A DNA stretch of 64,000 bases from Mucor racemosus (lineage: Eukaryota > Mucoromycota > Mucoromycetes > Mucorales > Mucoraceae): positions 689,501-753,500 of the forward strand of contig JAPEHQ010000017.1 in the NCBI GenBank assembly GCA_027405735.1. Direction: 5' to 3'. The notes below the pieces were generated by a model, which made no database searches, had not been told where the DNA came from, and saw nothing but the letters and a program-made list of their open reading frames with translations. This document shows positions 13,152 through 24,725 of this stretch, one piece after another (positions within the stretch are counted from its first letter, which is position 1; each line of letters starts with the position of its first letter). A program made the translations under genes and the position numbers.

Positions 13152-13224
13152 TGTATATAAATTAATTTATAAAATTGTTTGAAAAATTAAATATAATAAA
13201 CTGAAAATAATGAAACTAAGGGAG

Positions 13225-13232
13225 GATTTATA
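13225..13232 (-). promoter_or_regulatory. TATA box of secreted protein paralogue 1
   Basis: TATAAATC on the minus strand, about 75 bases upstream of the ATG. The paralogue has a TATA-like element at a similar distance. Confidence 0.55.
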
Positions 13233-14634
13233 TCATTTTATCTTTGCATGCATTACGGTAACGCACAATTTCTTTCACGGAATACACTGTAGATGATCTA
13301 TAAAAAAACTTTTGTATACTCTCTTTTTATTTATTCATTTTTTTTTTTTTTTTTTTTGTGGAAAATACAAGATTTACTCTGTTATTTATGTCAGGATATA
13401 ATTATATTTTTATCGATTGTTATATACAAAATTCTTTGCGATTACTAAAAACGCAATTTTCCATATAAAATGATCGAGTCTGCTTTAACATATATTGTGT
13501 AAGACCACTAGCAATTGACATTCCAATTATTAGAAGTTACTTTACGTTGCATTAGTACCTTTTTCAACATAAAAATGTCTAATAATAGTAACAATATTTA
13601 TTCTCATTAAATATTACAATGTGCATGAAACAATAATGCATCTGGCTATTATGTGGCTGTGTGCAGTACATAAAAAGGGATCACTTTTTAGAGAATTAAA
13701 CTAAATATGGGTAAAATAGACTAAAATATATATAAAAAAAAAGACTTTATGAGGTTATTAATGGCTAAATATAGCGTAATGCTACGTAAACAGCTTGAAA
13801 TCACCCATATGACAAGAGGCGAATTATCGACTACAGGAGAGAAAACTTTATTCGGCCCCGGGGAAAACCTGTTCTACAGTATCTAAATATAAATTATATG
13901 CCCAATAAATCATAGTGTATATTGCAAGTAGGATATGTATAAACTCTTATGGATTAGATTATAATAATACACCAATTGAAATTGGTTTATTGAATAAAGC
14001 CATCAAATGAGATAAATATGGTTTGTCATGATATATTGCTAGTAACGATGATTTGGCTAAGCAACTTTCACGAAACAAGTTAGGATAACAGACCTTTTAT
14101 CCAGTTCGTCTCAATTATTTCAAGGGTTAGGCATGTGATATTGAATAAATACTTTTTATTTGCATCATACATGTATTTTATACAGACGATGGATGGTTAA
14201 AGACAAAGAAAACTGCATATCGTATAAATTTACATTATATTCTTTATCATCTATGCAAGTTATAAGTTTGAAGTGGATCATATCAAGGCTATCGTTTACA
14301 ATCTGAATGATGGTTATAACAGTTTTTGTAGCATGAATATTTACATTGGAGAGTTTTTTCTGTATAAATAGATATCAAAACAACAACAACCCCTCCGTAT
14401 TCCTTATTTCTGTACATTACTATTTTTCTCGTTAAAATTCATAAAATGTACTATAATTTATTGATTTTATATAGACAGATGAATACATTTATGTTCTATC
14501 AGCAGCATTTAACAAAAATAATAGATATGATATAACATTAAAATTATCATCATGATAGGGTTTTTATTTGAATAATATATGATGATAGGCAATAGTAACT
14601 CGCATCAATAAACAACTGCTTGCACACGAGTTGT
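13233..14634. other. Intergenic stretch between the two secreted-protein paralogues
   Basis: No gene recognised. The stretch contains a T run (about 13340-13357). It holds the promoter of paralogue 1 at its left end and the 3' end of paralogue 2 at its right end. Confidence 0.45.
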
Positions 14635-14877
14635 TTATTTGCACTTGATTCTTCCACTAATATTAGAGCAACATTGTTTGAATGTGTCCTTACTTGCGAC
14701 ATCAGCACGATCAATAAGGCAAACATTGCCATCAACCATCATATCATAGCCAACTTCACTACAACAGCCTCTGTCATACTTTGGTTCAAAGCAAGTACAG
14801 ATCCAATTTTTTTGAGCAAGAACAAAAGTGTTCAACGTAAAGACAATAGCCAAAGCCAGTAGAATTGCAAATTTCAT
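14635..14877 (-). CDS. Small secreted cysteine-rich protein (paralogue 2)
   Basis: Single exon, 80 residues. The signal peptide is hydrophobic through about residue 21, ending at LAQ. The mature part has the same eight-Cys arrangement as the gene at 12906-13151. Shared blocks include NWICTCF, YDRGCC, EVGY, DGNVC and RADVASKD versus RSDVASKD. The main difference is loss of the Gly after the signal peptide (AQKNW versus AQGKNW). Conservation of all Cys and of length argues that both copies are under selection. Function unknown. Confidence 0.85.
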   Translation of the reverse strand: MKFAILLALAIVFTLNTFVLAQKNWICTCFEPKYDRGCCSEVGYDMMVDGNVCLIDRADVASKDTFKQCCSNISGRIKCK

Positions 14878-14937
14878 TGTTTATACTCTGATAAGATTTA
14901 TAAGATAAATGCTAATTGACAATCAAAAATATTGCGC

Positions 14938-14944
14938 TTTTATA
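14938..14944 (-). promoter_or_regulatory. TATA box of secreted protein paralogue 2
   Basis: GATATAAAAGC on the minus strand, about 61 bases upstream of the ATG at 14877. Confidence 0.6.
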
Positions 14945-14947
14945 TCC

Positions 14948-16019
14948 TTTTGTTGCCTATTGTTTTTGCTCCGCTAAAATGCATGAATTATGCTAACATC
15001 CGGGTAATTACCATATACAAACGAGTGCCTTATTTTTTCTAAAAAAAGACTATTATTACCTAGTTTTTTTCTGGATAATTATGTTTGTAATAGATTTTAG
15101 GAGTAATGCTGTTTACCGCTATTCCTTTTTAGCGCTCATGCATGATTTCTAGACATTATAGAACATGAAAGAATATAGTAATGTAATTCACTTAATATTA
15201 TAAACTCTTACATATGAATACTACAGCACATAACTATACTCTATTTTGTGCTTTATGGGCATCATATGATGTAACTATACCTCCACACACACACTCAAAA
15301 TCATATAACGGATATCCCGCCCTATGCCCTGAGACATTTGGCGTTTTTTTTATGCATAATTGCCCTTTATTTTTACGTAAATAAAAAGCTTACGAATCAA
15401 TAACAAATGTGAATAATGAAATTACGAATCTCAGATAATACAGAATAATGATGTTTATTTTTAACGCATTGATGGGGGCAATCGCAATGTCTGAAAATTG
15501 TAAAGCCATGACACAATGTAAACATCTAAACATATATCCAAGATTATCCCAAAGCTAAAATTACTATAGATCACACATTCACTACATCAGATGTATACAA
15601 AAAGTACTATACATTATGGTGGAAATGTACGATGTCAAAATAAAGTAAAACGAGATGCTTAAATATATTAATATACTCAAGTTCCATCGCTGATTTAAGA
15701 GTAAAATTGCAGTTTTGCAAAGCTTCAAAAATGAATAAATGCAACAAATAAAGTTGTTTTAGGTTTGGAGATTACCCGGGACACGACAGAAAGCACTTTT
15801 GAGTTGGAGTAGAGCTGCAACAAATATGCTGTGTTATTTTAAAAATATAGGCTTTTCGATACAAAATAAATTAAAATATTAGCATTTATAATTGCTTGTT
15901 GACTAAATGAACAAACCCAAATAGCTAACACATTTACATTTACATTTACGAGATAAATATCATCTATCAAGCATATTGTTTTTAATAAAAGTGCTCAGTA
16001 AACTATAAGTGCACTGTGG
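14948..16019. other. Gene-free stretch upstream of paralogue 2
   Basis: No supported gene. The part near 14948-15200 should be the promoter of the secreted protein gene. The rest is AT-rich, with a short CA run near 15282-15294. Confidence 0.4.
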
Positions 16020-17590
16020 CGATAATTTTCCCGCCACACTACTGTGCATTGTGGAAGTTGTTGTCCTTTGAGATCATCATGCCAAAGATATGTATCAACT
16101 CTCATGAAAAGTTGGAAGTTATTTGCATCCAAATTCACCGAGGTAAGGTTTTTGTTGTCGATTTTTTATGGTTGTAAAAAGTAGGTTTTAAATGGTTTCA
16201 GAAGCTTTTCGAATTTTCTCGTCTAATATTGACCCAAATTCCGTGAAATTTTGAAAGATGATGTACTTTCCCTCTAGCGTTGGCGTCGAGTCGGGTTTTA
16301 CCAGCCAAATTTAATAGCATAAGCTGGGCGGCTCGATAACACCCCTATCTAAAATCAATTGTAAAAATCTAGCACACAAATTAGGGTGTTAATTTTTTGT
16401 ATTCAAAGGATAGACCCAACTAAAAGCTACTCTGTGTTTTTTGTTTCAGCCAAAAATATTGATTTTTCATCGAGGTAATCAAAATAATAGTCGATATCAC
16501 AGCTTACAGTTTATGATAACTGGGTTCCAAAATTTATTTTAAAAAATGGACGAAAAATGATGAAAAAAACAAAATCGTTTAATTTATCATGAACTGCAAA
16601 GTAAGTCGGCCTAGTATAATAAGTAGTTTTTGTACAGTTTTACATTCTGCATCCATCTAAGTAAAATTTGAAAAAATGGTTCACATTAAATTTTGCGTAA
16701 AATGCAATTGAAATTTTGGAGGTTTTTTGAAGATACACATCACTTTTTATAAGCATATTTAAAATATAACTAATTGAAATGATGCGCAAAAACATTATCT
16801 ATCGATCAAGCTATTGTAAAGTTTTCTAGCTGCATTTTTCGTAGAGAAAACAGGATTTTTGTGGAATTTTTTTCAGATTCAGAATTTGGGATGAGGGTAT
16901 ACAAGGGGAAAATGGACGCCAGAAATGGAGGTACCTTTTTGTACACATTTTTGATGATATCTCCACGAAAAATCAATATTTTGAAAAACTCTAAATTGGG
17001 TCCGAGAGAGCTTAACGAGCTTCATGACATAAATGCAAAAAAAATGTTGCTCAATTCAACCAATGTTTTGAAACCTACTATAGAAATGCCCAAAAAAATG
17101 AAAAAAAAATAAAAGTGCTCAAAATTTTTTTATACTCAAACATGTTATAGAGCACTTTAAAACAAGTAAGCTTGATTATTAAAAAGTGTTAGTATAGCTT
17201 AATATTCTCTAGAGATATGAAGTCTCAAAGTTTTCAATACTTTAGCAGTGAAATACGCGTAAAAAATCTGAAACCTTAGCACTGAAAAATTAATACCAAC
17301 TGCAAAAAATTGGATATTTCCGGATACTCGTTTTTGAATTAAAGCTGAACATCTCAGGTACATTGGCATATAATTTGTTCTTGTTGTTATTTAGTGGGAA
17401 AAAAAGTAGAGCAGGGATGAAAATAGAGACCCAGTTTTCAAGGAAAAAGCAGTGGATTTTACGCGTTTTTGAGTCTTTCGTGAGATATAAGATAACTTTA
17501 GGAACTGGTAGCATAATGCCACTAATTAATATATATTTTGCAGTATCTAAAGTATATCCTAGAAAAATTTAGTGTGCAGTTAGTTTTAGA
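16020..17590 (+). repeat. Repeat family 1, copy b
   Basis: Direct match to 38230-39640 and reverse-complement match to 1325-2640. The first 450 bases also match 49490-49921. The open frame at 16861-17112 is a degenerate repeat-borne reading frame shared by the copies, not a host gene. A short hairpin (GTGGCG...CGCCAC, about 16016-16037) sits at the left end. Confidence 0.8.
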
Positions 17591-18099
17591 AAAGAGGGCA
17601 GGTTCCATTTTGTTAATTATTTGAGAAATTTTGTACACGATATAGAAAAATGGCAGGGTTTGGAATTAGACAACTAAAAAAATAATTCATAGAAACTGAT
17701 ATTTGGCATGTTGCTGGATGCACCAAGACCTACATATATAGATGTGCAAATTCGTGTGATATTGGTCTCAATTTTCCTATCAGCTCGCTCAAAAGTTACG
17801 ATTGATTAACGAAATGACAACTGGAAGATAACTCTACTCAATGTCTATGAAGGATATTTTCCAAATGAATAAGATTCGAATCACAAATCGTTTTTTAATC
17901 TATATTTTTTTTTGTACATCTGAAACTTGCACTGCAAAATGGGCCAAACGCATCCAAAACGTACATAGCATCAATACTTTTTTTTTATTAGGGAGTAAAA
18001 GATAATATTAGTAATATATATATGAAAAATAATATGATACAAGCAATAATGAGTTATATATATATATATATATGAAAAAAAAAGGTACAACAATGATCC
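17591..18099. other. Intergenic stretch downstream of the HDAC gene
   Basis: AT-rich. It contains a TA dinucleotide tract (about 18055-18073) close to the end of the deacetylase gene and probably its 3' untranslated region. No gene recognised. Confidence 0.4.
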
Positions 18100-19655
18100 T
18101 TAACTACTCCATGAAGAATCATGAGATTCGCCTTCATTATCTTTATCGTTTTCGAACCATTCGCCTTCATGAATCACTCTTCCGCCTGTAGGATTTCGTC
18201 TATTTTTACCCATTTCAGAATCATTGAGGGCATCTTGTTGCTCGCTTTCGCCATCCAAGAAGCCTTGGATGTCTGGTGGTATCTCTTGCATTTGAATACT
18301 AGGTGCAGAATCCAAATATCTTAATTGCTCCATGACTCTTTGTCTCACTTTAAGCAAATATGTTCTATCGTTCTGATTTTCCACTCTTCCTTTAAGGTCA
18401 GGATGTAACTTGAAATCAGGTTTAAAAAAGTCTCTATATTCGTTTGGTGGTAAATCTTCACTGAGTGTTGTGTTTGTCAGAACAGATGTCTCGTATGTCC
18501 AGCATCGAGCGACATTGCGAACTGTGTATCCACCTCCGCCCACCACAAGTAAAGGAATTTTGTAATCTTTCACAATTTGAACACATTGGCCATGAGCTCG
18601 AATACTCAAATTGAAACAACCAAGACGATCACAACCTAAAGAATCTGCACCGCACTGTAATACAATTGCTGAAGGTCTAAAGTGTCCAATTACTGCATCA
18701 ATTACTTCTTTAAATAACCACACGTAAGCTTCATCGTCAATGCCATCTCTTAATGGTACATTTAACGAATAATATTTGCCTAATGATGAACCTATTTCAT
18801 CAATATGACCTGTACCAGGAAAGAAATCTCCATTGTATTTGTGAAATGATACTGTCATCACGCGATCTGTTGAATAGAATGCTTCCTGCACACCATCACC
18901 ATGATGAATATCTATATCGATATATAATACGCGAGGGAAATATCTACGAAATTAACTGCATTAGATACTTCATTGATAAATTAATATTCCTCCTACCTCA
19001 ACAGTTCCAATGTACCCAGAACAATGTCATTTACATAACAAAAACCACTAGCTTCACTCTTTTTAGCATGATGAAGACCACCAGACCAGTTGATGCAAAT
19101 ATCCGCACCATTAGCAATTAATTTACGAGAAGCTTCAATAGTTGCACCTGCATATCGTTGACAAAAATCGTAAATGCCATCAAATATGGGACAATCATCA
19201 CCCACATTAAATCGTTGAAATAGCTTTTCATAATTGTCTGCATTATCTGGCGTAACTCTTTTCAAAAAATCAACATAATCCGATGAATGAAAATTCAATA
19301 TTTCATCATCTGTAGCTCTTCTAGGTTGAAAAATTTCCATCTTGTCGTGCATGCCGTATTTTAAAACTAAATGGTTGGTTAAAGTCAAACGATGAGGCTT
19401 CATAGGATGTCGTTCCTATATTTTATATAAGAGTTAAATCTTGATTGAATTTCATTTTTTTTTGTTCCAACTTACACCATAATGGTAATTTCCAACACCT
19501 TCGTCATGAAAATAAGCTACTCTTGTCTTGTCGTGTGAAGCTAAACGAACGTTATTTCCTGCCGACATGTATTTTGCTTTTTGCTGAGAACGATAATCAT
19601 CTGAAAATGTATACATATCTTCGTCATCATCTTCGTTTTGTTTTTGTCGTGCCAT
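18100..19655 (-). CDS. RPD3: Class I (Rpd3-type) histone deacetylase
   Basis: Exons 19476-19655, 18997-19415 and 18100-18943 make 480 residues. This is a Zn-dependent histone deacetylase of the nuclear Rpd3/Sin3-type corepressor complexes. Visible catalytic features: the HH pair at 175-176 (GGLHHAKK), Zn ligands in [10 protein letters not shown] (D211, H213) and in [10 protein letters not shown] (D300), and the catalytic Tyr in GGGGYTVRN (Y339). The HPMKPHR motif follows the first intron junction. The C-terminal tail is acidic and hydrophilic, typical of the family. Length fits class I enzymes (about 430-490). The N-terminal extension (about 40 residues, acidic) is the only variable part. Homology is clear; a specific Rpd3 versus Hos2 assignment would need phylogeny. 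Confidence 0.95.
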
Positions 19656-20092
19656 TTTATATTATTGATTTTATTAAAGGTAGACAAGAAAGCGAAAATT
19701 TTTTTAGTTGGAAGTGTGTCGCTTTTGTGTGATTTTTTAGTATTTGACGAGGAGGGGTGAAGGGGACTCTTTACCCGGAGCTTTAATCCACTAATTCACA
19801 CATTTTGCTAGTTCTATCCTAAATGCGAGAAAACCTATGGTTTTCATTCGATTTCATGAAAATAAAAAATATGAGAATAATCACAATGCCTCATAGAATG
19901 CAAATATGTTATGTTTTCTCAAAAAGATCTGAAAAGTTACTCTGGAATAATCCTTTGAACCCATTTATGCATGTACTTTTTCATGCTAAACTGAAATGAT
20001 TTATTATTTTAGGAAATGAGAGATTTTATGTATATGAATGTATGATAAGTAGTATAGTATAGTGTGTGATTATTAATAAATATATGATGTTT
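19656..20092. other. Intergenic region between the HDAC and SEL1 genes
   Basis: Both genes run on the minus strand. This region holds the HDAC promoter and the 3' end of the SEL1-repeat gene. Nothing else recognised. Confidence 0.4.
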
Positions 20093-21622
20093 TTACATGA
20101 TTTTACAATCAGAATCTTTGGCGTTCGGTTTGCCATTTTTATCCCTTGTTGGTCTTCTCTTTACTGTCACATTGAATTGATTAAATGCTTCCATGCGTTG
20201 TTTAGCTTTTAAATCGCCATGTGCTGCAGCTTTTGTATACCATTGCCTGGCTTCTTCAAGGTTAGGGATGACACCAACACCTGTTTCTGTATAATATCCA
20301 ACAGCATATTCTGCTTTAGCTAATCCCCTTTCAGCTGCATTTCTTGCCCATAAATAAGCTTCTTTATCATTTTGATTTAATACAACATCTGCACCTGTAA
20401 GATACCAACCGGAAAGAGCCAATTCAGCATTAGGATCGTTTTGTTCAGCAGCTCTAGAATACCAAGCAATTGATCTGCGAGGATCAATAGGACAACTCAA
20501 ATGACCGTTTTCATACGCCAAACCTAATTTGAATTGAGAAGGAGCATAACCTAATTGAGCAGCTTGACTAAATAATTCTCGCGCATAATTCAAATCGGGA
20601 ATGACGGAAGGAACGCTGTTGTCTGTTTTTTCATAGGCTAAGCCTAGTTCATGCAATGACTGAGGATGGTCTTCATCTGCAATCTGCGCTGCTCGCAGGA
20701 ACCAGGAGATGGCTTCACGAGGATTTTTAGACTGTCCAACTAATCCATGCAATAAAATCAAGCCCAATTTATACATGCCCGAGGGATCACTAAGATTTGC
20801 GGCTTTACGATAAAACTGCATAGCATAACGATGATCCTTCTTAGTTCCTAACCCCAATTCATAACATACGGCTGCACGATAAGTACATTCAGGATGGCTT
20901 TGCTTTGAACCTTGAAGATAAAAACCAAATGCTTTTTCTAGGTCCGATTTCAATCCGTGTAATCCACCTCCATAGCAATTGCCCAAGAAAAATTGTGCAT
21001 CGGCTAAACCAATCTTGTGGGATGCCAGTTTTTTAATTGTTTTAATTGCTTCGTTTGTCAAATTATCTTTCAATTGACGAGCACGAACAGGATCTTGAGG
21101 ATTAGGCTTCAAATGCTTGACAGCATCCAGTAAAAATCTTGCAAAAAATAACTGGAATCTAGAATCACCACTTGTTTTAGATTCTTCTCTAAGCTTATTG
21201 ATATTTTCTACGGTCACCGGTGGAAATTCTGGGTTTGCATTATAGATTCGATCATATCTACGTTTACCAGCTAAAATAGCCATTCTCAATGAACTATCGG
21301 GAAGATAACCTTGATCCTCGGCTGAATCGGCAAAAGATGAAGAATATTCTTGAGGTTGCTGTGGTGCATGAAAATATTGCATGTCTTCAGGTCTATTATT
21401 TGGATAGACTGAAGGTGTATTTTGTAAAGTAACTGTACTTGGAGGAGGTGACATGGGTAATTGATGTGGAGGTACGGGTGGTGGTACCTTTCCTAAATTT
21501 ACTTGAGAACTGGTTGGAGTGGAACCATTGGAGTAAGAAATTGAATTTAATGATGCCATTCTTCTTGGCTCCACTACTGTAACTTGGTAACCAGAATTGT
21601 TATTATGGGGAATAGTTGTCAT
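20093..21622 (-). CDS. SKT5: SEL1-repeat protein with CaaX tail (Skt5/Chs4-like)
   Basis: Single exon, 509 residues. I chose the ATG giving MTTIPHNN; an in-frame ATG lies 33 nt upstream but would add only a Phe-rich leader. The N-terminal 120 residues are Pro/Ser-rich and low in complexity. From about residue 130 to 480 there are tandem SEL1-like repeats (for example ADAQFFLGNCYGGGLHGL, AEYAVGYYTETGVGVI). The protein ends in CKIM, a CaaX prenylation signal. Fungal Skt5/Chs4 proteins combine SEL1 repeats and a CaaX box and activate or localise chitin synthase at the membrane. This organisation is what I see; the exact orthology is inferred, since early-diverging fungi often have several paralogues. 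Confidence 0.85.
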   Translation of the reverse strand: MTTIPHNNNSGYQVTVVEPRRMASLNSISYSNGSTPTSSQVNLGKVPPPVPPHQLPMSPPPSTVTLQNTPSVYPNNRPEDMQYFHAPQQPQEYSSSFADSAEDQGYLPDSSLRMAILAGKRRYDRIYNANPEFPPVTVENINKLREESKTSGDSRFQLFFARFLLDAVKHLKPNPQDPVRARQLKDNLTNEAIKTIKKLASHKIGLADAQFFLGNCYGGGLHGLKSDLEKAFGFYLQGSKQSHPECTYRAAVCYELGLGTKKDHRYAMQFYRKAANLSDPSGMYKLGLILLHGLVGQSKNPREAISWFLRAAQIADEDHPQSLHELGLAYEKTDNSVPSVIPDLNYARELFSQAAQLGYAPSQFKLGLAYENGHLSCPIDPRRSIAWYSRAAEQNDPNAELALSGWYLTGADVVLNQNDKEAYLWARNAAERGLAKAEYAVGYYTETGVGVIPNLEEARQWYTKAAAHGDLKAKQRMEAFNQFNVTVKRRPTRDKNGKPNAKDSDCKIM

Positions 21623-22704
21623 CTTGATGTGATTATTAAAGAAAAAAAACAACAAAAAGAAAAAGAAGAGCCGAATATATAAAAATATCTAAAATTTTAT
21701 ATAAACGATACAATCTAAAAAAAGATTTTTTTATACGGAGATTCAGCTTAAAATAATAACAACAATAATAAATGCTTTGACTTTATAAATTAGAATGAAA
21801 AGGAGTACCTTTTCTTCATCTTACTTTTACATGATTTAATGTTCATATGAAAAATACACATTTCCACCTGTCAAAATGCTATAATTTTGCAACCATGACA
21901 ACTGTAACATAGTTTGCAACCATGGCAACCGCAACATATTTTGCAATAGCAACAAAATTCATTTTTAAATTATTTCTTCCACATTTTTTAACACGTTCTC
22001 TTGATGAAATTATAATTTATATTACATTGATAAACAACAAACAAAAAAGACATGCCACACGTACTGAAGTTTTATGATTGAATAATTTGATGATTCTTTT
22101 TTGTATAAATTGTGAAACGTAGCATTGAGTAGTACAGTAGTATAGCCTGACATCATTCATACAGAAATCATTTGCAATGACAAGCAATTGCATGATTAAT
22201 TGAAAGAAGCGATAATTTTTGCACAAGTGAATGTAACAATTCAAATTAGAAATTAGAGCCTGAGCAGTAAGATTCAATTAAAGTGAAATGCATAAACAAT
22301 CGTAGTTTATTTCTTTAATTAAGGAATTCCGAGTGACATACATGATGAAACCTCTACAATTTTTGATAAACATGATTTGCAAACAAATTGTTAATATCAC
22401 TAAATATTTTTTTATCAAGAAACAGTTTCTTCGCATCTTTGAATCAGCACATGTTTAAACGTTTGATTTGATTAAGCTTAGTTAAAATGAAGGACAGACT
22501 ATGCTGAGTTTTACCAAATAAATATCCATGCTTAAAAATACCAAGAAAATGCATCATATTACCAGATACGACCACTGAGAGCCAATTAAACAATTCCATT
22601 TCATCAAAATGCTGGGTTAATTATTTCAAACTTGTTAAAACGTTACAAAGGAGCCAAGACGCTATCTTTTTTCTCTTTTCTTCTTTTTGTAAATATATAA
22701 AGTT
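21623..22704. promoter_or_regulatory. Divergent intergenic region, SEL1 gene / WASP gene
   Basis: This 1.1 kb region separates the minus-strand SEL1-repeat gene and the plus-strand WASP gene, so it should contain both promoters. A repeated motif, GCAACCATGRCAAC, occurs near 21890-21930. A pyrimidine tract (about 22668-22690) lies just upstream of the WASP ATG. No gene supported. Confidence 0.4.
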
Positions 22705-24321
22705 ATGAGATCAGTTACTCTCTCTTCGTCCGAGGACAAAAATCTAGTTCGAAAGGCAGTGCCTACCTCGGTAAGTATTCGACCGATACGTAAAAGAATT
22801 GCCATTGAGCTTCTTTTTTTTTTTTTTTTTTTTTTTTTTTTGCATTAGAAAATTTTTACTGCTGGTGTAGCACGTCTTCACGTTGCTAGTCCTGACCCAT
22901 CTAAATGGACATATTCTCAAGTATGGGGCGCTGCTATTTTCTGTATTGATAAAGCAAAAAACAATTCTTTTTTCATTCGCCTAGTAGATATGCAAGTAAG
23001 TCTAATTTTTATTTTTTCTGGGTAAATTATGTAAGCCTAGACACTAAAAAGTTCCGTTTAATCTATAAAAGAATGGTTCTGGTGTTATTTGGGAACAAGA
23101 ACTTTACGATGGATTTAATTACATCAAAGATGCAAGCTACTTCCATTCATTTGAAACAGATGTAAGTATTTCTCGAGTGAAACTGTGTAATCTCATCTAA
23201 TACAGTTTTTATGTTATTCAAAGGATTGCTTAACAGCTTTAGAATTTGTGGATGAAGGAGAGGCAGATGCTTTTTATAAAAAAGTGCAAGGAAGAGATTC
23301 ACTTTCTGCCAAGACAACTATTCCCACTACGGAATCTACTAATAGTTCAAGTTTTGGGCATAGAAAAACGCCAAGCTTCTCAAACACCTTGAATAAGCGT
23401 AAGAGTAAAATCGATAAAAATCATATTGGCATGCCTGCAGATTTTAGACATGTTGGACATATTGGTTATACTCCAGGAAAAGGATTTAGTGTGCAGAATA
23501 ATGATCCTGAATGGAACGGTATTTTTGATCAATTGAAAGAATTGGGTATTTCAGCAGATGAAATCAATGATAATCAAGAATTTATTCAAGATTTCTTGCA
23601 ACAAAATGGCACTACACTTCCTTCATCTCCACCACCAAAGCAATTCCAACAACAGCAAAGAGAAATGCCTACTACCGCTGCTCCACCACCAATTCAAACA
23701 TCCAGAAAGAAAGCTCCACCTCCACCTCCACCTCCAGGTCGTCATCATGCTCCACCTCCACCTCCACCACCAAGAAGATCAAACAATAATCAGAGCTCTC
23801 CTCCCCCGCCTCCTCCATCTAGACATCCTGGCCCACCTGTACCTAATCGTGGAAGACCTGTACCTGCTCCCCCTCCACCTATGAGCGGTGGATTTGCGCC
23901 TAATCCTCCCCAACCCCCAATGGGTGGTATTCCTCCTCCACCACCTCCTCAACCTCCAATGGGTGGTATTCCTCCTCCTCCACCTCCACCAATGAATAAT
24001 GGTAATGTTCCACCACCTCCCCCTCCTCAGATGGGTGCACCTCCACCACCTTCAGGCGGTGACGGAAGAAATGATTTGATGGCTTCAATTCGATCTGCTG
24101 GTGGTTTCGGTACATTGAAATCATCCGGTAAGCTTCGTGAAGCTGAAAAATCTGCTCCACCAACACCTTCCATGGCTAATCAAGCTACTAGTGCTGCTAC
24201 TGGAGCCGCAGCTGGTGCTGCTGGTGGTAGTTTAGCTTCTAGTTTAGCAGATGTATTAAAACAACGTCAACAAGCTATGCAAAGTGATGATGAGGACGAA
24301 GATGATGATGAATGGGAATAA
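22705..24321 (+). CDS. LAS17: WASP family actin nucleation-promoting factor
   Basis: Exons 22705-22770, 22849-22995, 23072-23161 and 23224-24321 make 466 residues. Domains in order: WH1/EVH1 at about 20-115 (spread over all four exons; motifs GVARLHV, WGAAIF, FIRLVDMQ); a CRIB/GBD at about 168-190 (IGMPADFRHVGHIG); a long polyproline region at about 230-378; a WH2 motif at about 384-410 (LMASIR...TLKSSGKL); and an acidic C-terminus with the conserved Trp (DDDEWE). This is the full WH1-GBD-Pro-WH2-acidic order of animal WASP. Budding-yeast Las17 lacks a clear CRIB motif, so Cdc42-type regulation is plausible here. It activates Arp2/3 at cortical actin and endocytic sites. Confidence 0.95.
22812..22841 (+). 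repeat. Poly-T run in WASP intron 1
   Basis: A run of about 30 T sits directly upstream of the acceptor TGCATTAG of the first WASP intron. It acts as an exaggerated polypyrimidine tract and is length-unstable in principle. Confidence 0.9.
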
Positions 24322-24725
24322 ATACTCATGTGTATATATAAGATGTATTTAAATAATAAAAGAAAAGCGTATATCATCTACAAAAACAAATAAGATCAAG
24401 TTTTTATCACGATTTAGCGTTTCTACTTTGAAACTCAAGAAAGTTTGTAAATTTGTAAATAAAAATACAGAGCTGTAGAGCTATCATTGTTTGGACATTC
24501 GATAATATTTGTCTACTAAAACTCGAGCTTAATGAGCTTAATGAGCCAGAAGAATCCGTAAAATGCACAAGAAGCTCTGCTGTTCCACAGATTCGGATAG
24601 TGTATCAACTACCACTACTACATTTGTGCTATTGGGAGTCACAGGTGCGTAGGCAAACAAATGAAAAAATAGCAAAATGGCATTACATTTCGTATATCCC
24701 TTTTCATTTCTCGTGATAAATTACA
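24322..24725. promoter_or_regulatory. Intergenic region, WASP to TFB1
   Basis: Tandem genes on the plus strand. The left part should be the WASP 3' end (ATAATAAA near 24352) and the right part the TFB1 promoter. Nothing else is recognised. Confidence 0.4.

Noticed and set aside
16861..17112. 83-residue frame that could be a small gene
   Set aside because: The same degenerate frame is present in repeat family 1 copies a and c with different lengths and breaks, so it belongs to the repeat.
18753..19121. 122-residue plus-strand frame over the HDAC gene
   Set aside because: It overlaps conserved HDAC exons and an intron on the other strand and shows no domain of its own.
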